5,409 nucleotides of DNA from Akkermansia sp. (GTDB taxonomy: Bacteria; Verrucomicrobiota; Verrucomicrobiia; Verrucomicrobiales; Akkermansiaceae): the NCBI GenBank assembly GCA_020047775.1, contig JAIFNK010000155.1, positions 1-5,409 of the forward strand. Direction: 5' to 3'. A program made the position numbers and the translations under genes. The first letter of the stretch is position 1, and every line of letters starts with the position of its first letter. The notes beneath the pieces are model-generated. The model had not been told where the DNA came from. It did not search any database and saw only the letters and a program-made list of their open reading frames with translations. Shown piece by piece: positions 1-5,409 of the stretch.

Positions 1-3000
1 CTCGTCCAGCGTGGACTCCACCCACTGCCACGAAGCGGTCTCAGGCACGAAATAATAGGCTGCCAGGTCCGCCGCATTGCCGCCGCCTAAGTCAACGGTA
101 TTGTAGGAAATGACAAGCGGCACCGCAGTGCTGATCGGAGTGTCACTGGTCAGTTCATAGAGCCCGCTGATACCGTAATTTTCCCAACCATCGCTGGCAG
201 GCTCGGGCGGTGCGGCTGCATATGCCAAGCTGCGGGGAATTGGAGCGGATTGAAAGGTGACTCTTTTCCAGATATTCACCACTTTGCCAGCCACGGTCTT
301 CACGGTTTTGGTGGCGGCTTGGGCGGCCAGGCTGGTTAGGTCGGATGCTGCGGTGCCTGCCCATCCGGTCATGATGGAAAGCATCGTATCCGTCGGCACC
401 TCGGGTTGTTGCGGTGGAGCGGAGGTCCACTCTGGCATTTCCTTACCCCTCCAAATTCGGCCGTGCTCCACCGTCGAACCAGCGCTTCGAGAGTTCCGGC
501 CGTCAGCTTCGAACTTTAATCCCAACCCCAGATTGAAATCAAAACCCACCTTGCCGCCTGGGGCTGCCTCACCAGTCTCCATCTCGCGGTCGTAGGTGAC
601 GACGTATTGCGGATCTACCGAAAAATCGCTGATCGCCTCCTTACGGCGACTGTGTATCCAAGGACTCACTCCGCGCAGTAGGTCCAAATTCGGGATGGCA
701 CTGCCATTGCTGCGCACCACCTTGAATTTCACCAGAAATCTCCGAGTGTGGTTGCGTTGTGCCTCTGGCAGATCCGGGAAGGTGGTGGGATCGAGGTAGG
801 CACCCACATCCACTCCGCCCGGGGCCGTATAGGCGAGTTCTTCCACCAAAGTCATGGACCTGATGTCTCCGGGGCCGGTGGCACCAAAATAGCATCCCTT
901 GGTTCCTGCCAATTCCATGTCCGCACTCACTCGGGCTGTGGTCCAACCGGGCGGCTTGTGACCCTCGGCTTGTGGCAACCAAGAATCAAATAACGCTAGA
1001 TTCAACCCAGCCCCCACCTGCGCCGATACGGATCCAGCGACCCCATCCCAGACATAGGTAGAACTGTCGGCACCGTTATGCCCCCAGGATTTCTCCATCT
1101 GGATGTTGCCTTCCAGCCGAACTTCGGCACCGACGGAAAGCAGATCTCTCGGCATGAGCGTGCCTCCTAACTGTAGTTCTGCCGAGGCACCGCCACCCAA
1201 CACGGCACCAGTCTCCGATTTGACGAGCTGCTTGGCGAACGCCGGCAGCACCTGTGAATCCAGCACCCCAATAAGCGCATAGCCAGTGGACATCGGCATG
1301 AAATCACGCAAATCGTCGCGCAGGCAGTGGTATAGCTTGAACGAATTGTCCCGCAAGTCGGAGGCCCCCAAAGCGTCAAATTCGTATTCATTGCGGACCA
1401 CCAACCCCAGATAGCCGTTTGCTCCAATGCTTGCTCCCGCACCGCCACCCTGGGCCATCACCTTGACCTTCACTTCTGGTGTGCTCAGTTCCACACCTGC
1501 CCTACCCACCACTTGAATGCCTGAGGAAATCTTCTCCCACCGGAGCATGCTTTGGGAGTAGCCACTGCGCATGGTCACCTCCCGCGAGCGCTCCACGCCC
1601 ACTTTTGCGCCCGCTCCCAATGCCAGCCCGGCATCCACGCCCACGCTGGTTGCCAGCGTCCTCACCTGTTCCCACTCGCGGGCACCCACATACACAGACG
1701 TGCTGAAGACATTGCCGTTCATGCCCGTCGGGTAGTTTGCGGTGTCCGGAGCGATGGTTGCGGTGGCGCGGATGCGCACTGCCGACTGCACACCTATGCC
1801 GCCAATGGCACTGGCAGGTATTTCCAACCTTACGATACCGTGCTTATCGGAAACTCCGGCGATGGGGCCCGCCCAGTTTTCGCGGGGGGTGCTGCTTTGC
1901 GGAATAAGTGTGCCCGTATTGGTTTCCAGCAAGACTGTCTGGCCGGGGCATGTCTGCGTTCCATCCGCGCTCATCACCAGGTAGAACAGATAGGAGGTGC
2001 CGCCGTGAGGAATCCGCAAGGTATCAGAATTCGGGTTCGGATTGAGCGGGCGCACCAGCATCTGGCGCACCTCCGCAGCCAGCGTGAGATCGCCCAGGCT
2101 CAAACTGGTGCTGGGAGCGGTGATGCTGTTTTTCGTGAATGGCTGGTAATCCTTGGCCGTCACTTTGAGCACGCAGCCCGTGCCGGGCACCAGGCTGGTG
2201 AGGGAAAATGTTCCGTCCGCACCGGTGACCACGGTCTTATTGTGCGGCATGAGCAGCACGGTGGCTCCGGCCAGCGGGGTGGCTCCGGTTTTTACAATGC
2301 GCCCGGTGAGCGTGCCCAAGGTTTGGCCCTTGGTATCCACCGTGATGAACTGCGTTTCTTTCACCGCCGTGCGCCCGCTGCGGGTGGCGGAGATCTCCAC
2401 TTGCAGCATCGGTTCGTGCATATTGGGCAGGTCCGTGGCCACATCCCAGGCCACTGAATGCGTTCCCGGCTTTACGCCTGCGCCGAAATCCGGGGCGTTG
2501 CCGCCGTAGTGCGCCAGATTCGCTGCGGCGATGGCCGTCCACGCGCCGCCGCCTCGCCTGTAGCGCAAGCTCACCGTGTAGTCCGGTGCCGTGCCATTGA
2601 GCCCGTAGTTGGTGACCAGCGTGGTGCGCTTGGTTACGATGTCCGTGATCACCATAGCGTCAGCAAATGGGATCTGCGCCGTATCCACACTGGTTCCAGC
2701 GTAGAGCGGCACGGTGTAGCGGGTGGTGACTCCGGCCACCACCGTCTTTTTCACATCGGTGGAAACATACCCGCTCTTCACCACGCCGAAGGTGTAGTCC
2801 GCCGCCTGGAGATTGCTGAACCGTGCGACGCCGCTGCTATCAGTCGTCAAGCCTTGTGAGGTCGCTGTCACAAGGACATTGGGGATCGCCGCGCCAGTGG
2901 TCCCGTCGATGACCTTGATCTCCACATTGCCCAGCCATAGCCCCCGCGTGTCGAGCGTGATGGTATTGGTTTCCGTGTAGGCCGTCTCCGCCATCACGGG

Positions 3001-3063
3001 GGAAACCAGGGCGAGCGCCAGCGCGAGCAGGACGGAAAAGGATGCAACAAGGTGTGTTTTCAT
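1..3063 (-). CDS. Large secreted multi-domain protein with carboxypeptidase-regulatory-like repeats (3' end outside window)
   Basis: One reading frame of 1021 codons starts at the ATG at 3063 and has no stop before base 1, so the C-terminus is missing. Residues 1-25 form a signal peptide: MKTH, then a hydrophobic core rich in L, A and V, ending PVMA before ETAYTET. The product is therefore probably exported. Residues about 41-120 and 248-328 look like carboxypeptidase-regulatory-like/Ig-type beta-sandwich modules (GNVEIKVIDGTTGAAIPNVL; GRIVKTGATPLAGATVLL ... DGTFSLTSL). Each module follows a similar lead-in (ITLDTRG, ITVDTKG). Residues about 136-230 contain GVKPGTHSVAWDVATDLP, like a module I recall from PVC-group exported and FGE-domain proteins. 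Residues about 470-555 and 680-695 are glycine-rich alternating segments, probably beta. Near the edge, DLGGGNAADLAAYYF (991-1005) resembles a late beta domain of such proteins. No catalytic motif is visible, so the function is unknown. A structural or adhesive surface role is only a guess. No clear Shine-Dalgarno precedes the start. Confidence 0.88.
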   Translation of the reverse strand, partial: MKTHLVASFSVLLALALALVSPVMAETAYTETNTITLDTRGLWLGNVEIKVIDGTTGAAIPNVLVTATSQGLTTDSSGVARFSNLQAADYTFGVVKSGYVSTDVKKTVVAGVTTRYTVPLYAGTSVDTAQIPFADAMVITDIVTKRTTLVTNYGLNGTAPDYTVSLRYRRGGGAWTAIAAANLAHYGGNAPDFGAGVKPGTHSVAWDVATDLPNMHEPMLQVEISATRSGRTAVKETQFITVDTKGQTLGTLTGRIVKTGATPLAGATVLLMPHNKTVVTGADGTFSLTSLVPGTGCVLKVTAKDYQPFTKNSITAPSTSLSLGDLTLAAEVRQMLVRPLNPNPNSDTLRIPHGGTSYLFYLVMSADGTQTCPGQTVLLETNTGTLIPQSSTPRENWAGPIAGVSDKHGIVRLEIPASAIGGIGVQSAVRIRATATIAPDTANYPTGMNGNVFSTSVYVGAREWEQVRTLATSVGVDAGLALGAGAKVGVERSREVTMRSGYSQSMLRWEKISSGIQVVGRAGVELSTPEVKVKVMAQGGGAGASIGANGYLGLVVRNEYEFDALGASDLRDNSFKLYHCLRDDLRDFMPMSTGYALIGVLDSQVLPAFAKQLVKSETGAVLGGGASAELQLGGTLMPRDLLSVGAEVRLEGNIQMEKSWGHNGADSSTYVWDGVAGSVSAQVGAGLNLALFDSWLPQAEGHKPPGWTTARVSADMELAGTKGCYFGATGPGDIRSMTLVEELAYTAPGGVDVGAYLDPTTFPDLPEAQRNHTRRFLVKFKVVRSNGSAIPNLDLLRGVSPWIHSRRKEAISDFSVDPQYVVTYDREMETGEAAPGGKVGFDFNLGLGLKFEADGRNSRSAGSTVEHGRIWRGKEMPEWTSAPPQQPEVPTDTMLSIMTGWAGTAASDLTSLAAQAATKTVKTVAGKVVNIWKRVTFQSAPIPRSLAYAAAPPEPASDGWENYGISGLYELTSDTPISTAVPLVISYNTVDLGGGNAADLAAYYFVPETASWQWVESTLDE

Positions 3064-3109
3064 GGAATTAAAGGGAGAAAAGTTGAAAGTTGAGAGTGGG
3101 GTTTCTTGA

Positions 3110-3124
3110 AATCCCAACGGGATT
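3110..3124. repeat. CCCAACGGG palindrome, copy 1
   Basis: AATCCC-AAC-GGGATT is a perfect 6-bp stem with a 3-nt loop. The same core and loop recur at 4204-4220 and 4286-4304. The element sits upstream of the secreted-protein gene and could be part of its 5' UTR. From memory, dispersed elements with this core are common between genes in PVC-group genomes; a genome search would be needed to confirm that here. Confidence 0.7.
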
Positions 3125-3167
3125 GGCCCATTGTGATTTTGGCGCACACGGGGGCCGGGGGCGCAGT

Positions 3168-3200
3168 ATGAGGCTTTTGCAAGGCCCTTGCAGCCCTCAT
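3168..3200. repeat. Strong intergenic hairpin
   Basis: The centre is a 15-nt inverted repeat, TGCAAGG-C-CCTTGCA (3178-3192). It is flanked by an outer stem ATGAGG (3168-3173) / CCTCAT (3195-3200) with a small asymmetric internal loop. It lies 52-84 nt beyond the BRO-N stop, where a 3'-end structure would be expected. Neither strand has a T-tract after the stem, so it is not a canonical intrinsic terminator. It may protect mRNA ends, or be a remnant of another element (see the RT-like similarity in the findings). Confidence 0.5.
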
Positions 3201-3251
3201 GCAGGTCGGTTCCTACCTTTTCGGACAAATTCAGCGTATGGAACGGCAGGA

Positions 3252-4097
3252 TCATCTCGTGGGTTTGGGGAGTTTGCGGGTTTGTGATTCCGGCAGTATT
3301 TTAAAATTGGCAGGCGTGGACACCCGGGTGCCGCTCTGTTGCTCTAGCTCGCGCCGGGCGTTACCGGCCACGGTGCCACCTGCACGCGCTGCTTGGCGGT
3401 TTCCGGTCACTCCTTTGGCGTCGCGCTTGCGGGCGATCTCGGTGGTGGACGCCTCGCCCAGCATTGTGAAAATGAGTTCCAGGTCGGTCATGTGGTCGCG
3501 CAGATTGTCCTTGGGGTTAGAAAGTGCCTTGAAATCCTTGTATTGAGAGGGAGTCATCCCAAAGGTGGCTTGGCTGATCTCCGCCGTAAGAATGGCAAAG
3601 TCCCGGTGCTCCTTCACTCCCCTTTTCTTCCACTCCTCGCAGAGTTCATCGCGCACGGCGATGCCACGCAGCCGTTTCTCGATCCATTCTTCCGAATAGC
3701 CTTTCTGCTGGTAAATGGCCCGCATCCGGCGGGCGGCCAGTTCGGGATTTTCGATTTCCTCAAGCCGCTCGTAACCCACCCGCGCCAGCCAGCGCTTGAA
3801 CGGCTCGGCCTTGGGGGAGGGAATCGACTGGATGAGGCGCAGAAGTTGCTCGGTATCGGCCACATCGGTCATGCGCTGCTTGCCGTCGGCAGCGGTCATT
3901 TTCAAACCGCTACAATTTGTAACGGTTTCATTTCCCTCTTTTTTCAGGCGGGTTTTCATGACGCGCCAATACACCTGGGGATTTGGGCTGCCGGTGAGAA
4001 CCGCCACCACATCCACAATAGCGAAATACCACTTTTCCTCTGCCGCATTCCAGGCGCGGCGGACCTGCTTTTCTTCAAAAAGGGCAATGGCGGACAT
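3252..4097 (-). CDS. BRO-N / DinD-like family protein
   Basis: This is a complete 281-residue gene, close to the length of E. coli DinD and related proteins. The N-terminal region (about 5-105) matches the BRO-N fold family: LFEEKQVRRAWN, KWYFAIVDVVAVLTGS (22-36), the YWRVMKTRL segment and SIPSPKAEPFKRWLARVGYER (91-111). The second half has family-typical blocks: NPELAARRMRAIYQQKGYS, WIEKRLRGIAVRDEL, TAEISQATFGMTPSQYKDFK (171-190), NLRDHMTDLELIFTMLGE (198-215) and a basic, glycine-containing tail RAGGTVAGNARRELE (238-252). BRO-N domains are known from viral and phage proteins and bind nucleic acid; DinD is a DNA-damage-induced modulator of RecA. The cellular role here is not known. The ATG at 4097 fits the family N-terminus. 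Only a weak purine stretch (AAAGATAGAG) lies upstream and no LexA-like box was seen. It starts 4 nt after the stop of the open frame continuing from the RT, so co-transcription is possible. Confidence 0.9.
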   Translation of the reverse strand: MSAIALFEEKQVRRAWNAAEEKWYFAIVDVVAVLTGSPNPQVYWRVMKTRLKKEGNETVTNCSGLKMTAADGKQRMTDVADTEQLLRLIQSIPSPKAEPFKRWLARVGYERLEEIENPELAARRMRAIYQQKGYSEEWIEKRLRGIAVRDELCEEWKKRGVKEHRDFAILTAEISQATFGMTPSQYKDFKALSNPKDNLRDHMTDLELIFTMLGEASTTEIARKRDAKGVTGNRQAARAGGTVAGNARRELEQQSGTRVSTPANFKILPESQTRKLPKPTR

Positions 4098-4101
4098 GGC
4101 T

Positions 4102-5409
4102 CTATCTTTCAGATACGGGGTGACGCGCAGTTTTGGAAAACGACGGCAGGAAGCAGCCCCCGAGCCGCCTGGCAGAGAGCGGGAACGATTTCTTGGAAAC
4201 AGCCAATCCCAACGGGATTGCGTCCCACAGCCCAGGGTTGCGGCGCGGAGCGGTGCTACCCTGGGTCATCGGCGCACCACACCATGCAACCCCAACGGGG
4301 TTGCGTCCTGCGGCGGCGTTGAGAAGGATGAAAATGCCGCCCGGGGCCTTCGATCCCGCATCCACGGGCCTACCAGCACCGGGCGGGCGCTTTGTCATTT
4401 TGTCGCACCCGCTGGCCGGATGCGAGCGGGACGGCGGCCGGTTCAGTCCCATGCTCATGGTGATGCGCTCCGGCACCGTTGGTCTGAGCTGCGGGCAATG
4501 CGGAACCCGATGTTGTTGTTCGTGTTCGTCGGGGTGTTGTTGTTGCGGTTCGCCGTACGGCAGTTGTTCGCGTTGTTGTTCCAACTGCCGCCCCGGTTCA
4601 CCCGGTTCGTGCCCGATGGCCGCCGACCGGAATTTTTCCATCACACCCCGCCGGAACCCATAGGACTGCACTGGCAGGACGAAGGCCGTGAGAGCGGTCA
4701 GTCGCTCTTGCATGGCCCTTGCGGAAATCAGGCAGCCCTCGTGCAGGGCATTCAGTAGCCGGAGTCGTCTCCAGTAGCGCACTTTGCTGCGGCGGTTGAG
4801 TTCCGCGTGGCTGGGAAAAAGCCGGTAGCCGAGGAAATCCATGCCACGTGCCGTCCGCTGCGGGCAGGGCGGGTGTTTCAGCGTGAGGCCCAGTTCATTT
4901 TCCACGAAGCTCTGGATCTCCTTGCCCAGCGCGATCACCGCCGCCTTGTCGTCGCCCCAGCAGACGAAGTCGTCCATGTAGCGGCAATACGCCTTCACCG
5001 CTGGGTGTCCTTGGCAAAACCGGTCGAGCGGGCCGAGGTAGAAATTCGCCAGATGCTGGCTCGTCAGGCTGCCGATGGGCAGGCCCTTGCCTTCTTCCGG
5101 GCGATGCCCACGGATGATCTGCTCCAGCCAGTGCAGCACCTCAGGATCCTTGAACAACCGCTGCAACCTCGCAATCAGCCGCTCCTGCGGGATCGACTCG
5201 AAATATTTCCGGATATCCAGTTTCAGATGCCACGCATGGCCACGCGCCGCCTTTTGCGCTGCATCGATGGCTTTTAGCCGTCCCTTGCCCTTGCGGCAGG
5301 CGTAGCTGTGGAAAACCGCCTGCCGTTCCAGCACCGGCTCGCACAGATTCATCAACGCGTGGTGGAACACCCGTTCCGGGAAACGCGCCGCGTGGATCGT
5401 CCGCTCTTT
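4102..5409 (-). CDS. DGR-type reverse transcriptase (5' end outside window; frame open through template repeat)
   Basis: The frame is open from the window edge to a TAG at 4102 (435 residues visible). Numbering from base 5409, the motifs are: KERTIHAARFPERVFHHAL (1-19, RT motif 1), SYACRKGKG (35-43, motif 2), LKLDIRKYFESIP (62-74, motif A, Asp65), GLPIGSLTSQ (109-118, motif 4), YMDD (144-147, catalytic Asp146/147), a motif-D helix near 160-175 and GMDFLGYRLF (189-198, motif E). A thumb-like basic helical part runs to about 260. IGxxxSQ instead of QGxxxSP is typical of DGR RTs. Motif 1 continues upstream of the first GTG (5370), so the true start is beyond the window; roughly 70-90 residues are probably missing. 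After about residue 267 the frame runs through the template repeat in another phase (RQLEQQREQ...) and on through repeats. That tail has no recognisable domain and may not be functional. The protein copies template RNA into adenine-mutagenised cDNA for transfer into a target gene. Confidence 0.93.
   Translation of the reverse strand, partial: KERTIHAARFPERVFHHALMNLCEPVLERQAVFHSYACRKGKGRLKAIDAAQKAARGHAWHLKLDIRKYFESIPQERLIARLQRLFKDPEVLHWLEQIIRGHRPEEGKGLPIGSLTSQHLANFYLGPLDRFCQGHPAVKAYCRYMDDFVCWGDDKAAVIALGKEIQSFVENELGLTLKHPPCPQRTARGMDFLGYRLFPSHAELNRRSKVRYWRRLRLLNALHEGCLISARAMQERLTALTAFVLPVQSYGFRRGVMEKFRSAAIGHEPGEPGRQLEQQREQLPYGEPQQQHPDEHEQQHRVPHCPQLRPTVPERITMSMGLNRPPSRSHPASGCDKMTKRPPGAGRPVDAGSKAPGGIFILLNAAAGRNPVGVAWCGAPMTQGSTAPRRNPGLWDAIPLGLAVSKKSFPLSARRLGGCFLPSFSKTARHPVSER
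4204..4220. repeat. CCCAACGGG palindrome, copy 2
   Basis: CAATCCC-AAC-GGGATTG is a perfect 7-bp stem with a 3-nt loop, followed by CGTCC. With copy 3 it forms a direct repeat of 22 nt (4204-4225 versus 4287-4308) differing at only two positions, and those two positions pair with each other in the stem. Confidence 0.8.
4231..4265. repeat. CCCAGGGT / ACCCTGGG inverted repeat between the palindromes
   Basis: CCCAGGGT (4231-4238) and ACCCTGGG (4258-4265) are perfect 8-bp complements around a 19-nt GC-rich loop. The stem lies between palindrome copies 2 and 3, so the three hairpins together (4204-4304) look like one composite element of about 100 bp. Confidence 0.65.
4286..4304. repeat. CCCAACGGG palindrome, copy 3
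   Basis: GCAACCCC-AAC-GGGGTTGC is a perfect 8-bp stem with the same AAC loop, followed by the same CGTCC as copy 2. The T-A pair of copy 2 is replaced by a C-G pair here, which keeps the stem intact. Confidence 0.8.
4331..4386 (-). terminator. Possible terminator of the RT/template-repeat transcript
   Basis: On the minus strand CCGCCCGG (4386-4379) pairs perfectly with CCGGGCGG (4344-4337). The loop is 34 nt and contains a smaller CCCG/CGGG stem. The helix is followed by CATTTTCATCC, a short interrupted T-tract. The position, roughly 100 nt after the template repeat, suits a 3' end for the DGR RNA. The long loop and weak T-tract make this tentative. Confidence 0.35.
4449..4460. repeat. Small palindrome at the 3' end of the template-repeat frame
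   Basis: CCATG-CT-CATGG is a 5-bp stem with a 2-nt loop, lying over the TGA that closes the template-repeat reading frame (4457-4455 on the minus strand). DGRs often have a hairpin or cruciform just after the variable repeat. If the variable copy carries the same flank, this could be its counterpart, but a stem this short can occur by chance. Confidence 0.3.
4480..4620 (-). repeat. DGR template repeat (TR), FGE-sulfatase/C-type-lectin type
   Basis: On the minus strand, from the AAC at 4607, the sequence encodes NRVNRGGSWNNN, then ANNCRTANRNNNTPTNTNNN and IGFRIARSS, and meets a TGA at 4457. Fifteen AAC codons begin at 4607, 4598, 4580, 4577, 4574, 4568, 4565, 4550, 4544, 4541, 4538, 4526, 4520, 4517 and 4514. 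RGGSW...NCR.A.R....NNN.GFR matches the C-terminal core of formylglycine-generating-enzyme-like C-type-lectin domains, the usual DGR target fold. AAC is the codon DGRs use because adenine mutagenesis can change it widely without making a stop. The frame has no start and is out of phase with the RT, so it is a donor template rather than a gene. The low-adenine end (about 4511-4488, ATCGGGTTCCGC...) is the likely counterpart of the IMH region. Exact ends need the variable copy. Confidence 0.9.

Larger units (their letters stand above)
3064..3251. other. Intergenic region between BRO-N gene and secreted-protein gene
   Basis: These 188 bases separate two co-directional minus-strand genes. They contain the 5' leader of the secreted-protein gene, a CCCAACGGG palindrome about 47 nt upstream of its ATG, a short tandem AGTTGAA/AGTTGA repeat (about 3082-3094), a G-rich run (about 3150-3161) and a strong hairpin at 3168-3200. 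I could not pick out a -35/-10 pair with confidence. A separate promoter for the secreted-protein gene is likely given the gap, but this is inference. Confidence 0.6.
4105..4448. other. Spacer downstream of the DGR template repeat (RT frame open but probably not functional coding)
   Basis: This stretch separates the template repeat from the BRO-N gene. The RT frame is technically open through it, but the translation has no recognisable domain. Much of it is dictated by palindromic repeats, and competing frames are open on the plus strand. It holds two CCCAACGGG palindromes, an intervening CCCAGGGT/ACCCTGGG stem, a terminator-like inverted repeat near 4331-4386, and a small GTTTT-GG-AAAAC palindrome (4130-4141) 33 nt before the BRO-N start. 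I regard it mainly as repeat-bearing 3'-untranslated or intergenic DNA. Confidence 0.55.

Noticed and set aside
1552..2457. Plus-strand 301-codon open frame rich in H, R, A and G
   Set aside because: It is antisense to the uninterrupted secreted-protein frame, with typical high-GC shadow composition.
3168..3200. Hairpin as a canonical rho-independent terminator of the BRO-N gene
   Set aside because: The stem is strong but no T-tract follows it on the minus strand.
4204..4308. Two direct repeats about 83 nt apart as a minimal CRISPR array
   Set aside because: Only two copies, each a perfect hairpin, with an inverted repeat in the interval, a related hairpin elsewhere in the window, and no cas genes.
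3393..4322. Long plus-strand open frame antisense to the BRO-N gene
   Set aside because: The minus strand encodes a clear BRO-N family protein over most of this span. The plus-strand translation has no recognisable domain and is a composition-driven shadow.
4512..4580. AAC-rich tract as a simple trinucleotide microsatellite
   Set aside because: AAC codons are interspersed with conserved FGE/CLec residues (NCR, A.R, GFR) and follow a DGR RT, which fits a template repeat far better than a slippage repeat.
3796..4758. Plus-strand 320-codon open frame across the BRO-N gene, repeats and template repeat
   Set aside because: It spans unrelated features on the opposite strand and its translation changes character along its length. 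No family resemblance.
4807..5277. Plus-strand open frame opposite the RT core
   Set aside because: The minus strand carries every RT motif here, so the plus-strand frame is a shadow.
5368..5370. GTG as the start codon of the RT
   Set aside because: Upstream codons to the window edge continue a good RT motif 1 (KERTIHAARFPER), so the true start lies beyond 5409.
4480..5409. RT as a retron or group II intron enzyme
   Set aside because: Motif 4 reads IGSLTSQ, there is no maturase or HNH domain in the visible part, and a template repeat follows it. All of this favours a DGR.

Overview
This GC-rich window carries three genes, all on the minus strand. The first and last run off the window edges. 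Reading in the direction of transcription (high to low coordinates), they are: a reverse transcriptase (5' end missing), a short AAC-rich template repeat at its 3' end, a BRO-N/DinD-like gene, and a very large secreted protein (3' end missing). The organism is most likely a member of the Verrucomicrobiota or another PVC-group bacterium. This is inferred from the large exported protein with carboxypeptidase-regulatory-like modules, from the DGR whose template encodes an FGE-sulfatase-type motif, and from dispersed CCCAACGGG palindromes. No marker gene proves it.

The main finding is most of a diversity-generating retroelement (DGR). The RT has every core motif, including YMDD and the DGR-typical GLPIGSLTSQ in place of the usual QGxxxSP. 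Just past its thumb region (about 4480-4620), the minus strand read in a different frame from the RT encodes NRVNRGGSWNNN...NNNIGFRIARS, with 15 AAC codons. This is the look of a DGR template repeat for a C-type-lectin/formylglycine-generating-enzyme fold. No variable-repeat target and no avd accessory gene lie in the window; they would have to be elsewhere, for example upstream of the RT beyond base 5409.

From 4105 to about 4448, downstream of the template repeat, there is a terminator-like inverted repeat and a pair of near-identical palindromes. The only two differences between the palindromes form one compensated base pair. The RT reading frame stays open through the template and this spacer, and stops 4 nt before the BRO-N start. 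The spacer looks non-coding in character, so the extended RT tail may be fortuitous.

The BRO-N gene (3252-4097) is complete. A 188-bp intergenic stretch (3064-3251) follows, with a third CCCAACGGG palindrome and a strong hairpin whose sequence resembles part of the RT 3' coding region. The rest of the window (1-3063) is one uninterrupted reading frame of 1021 codons. It has a clear signal peptide and beta-rich modules and no stop before the left edge. No RNA gene, CRISPR array or convincing plus-strand gene was seen.
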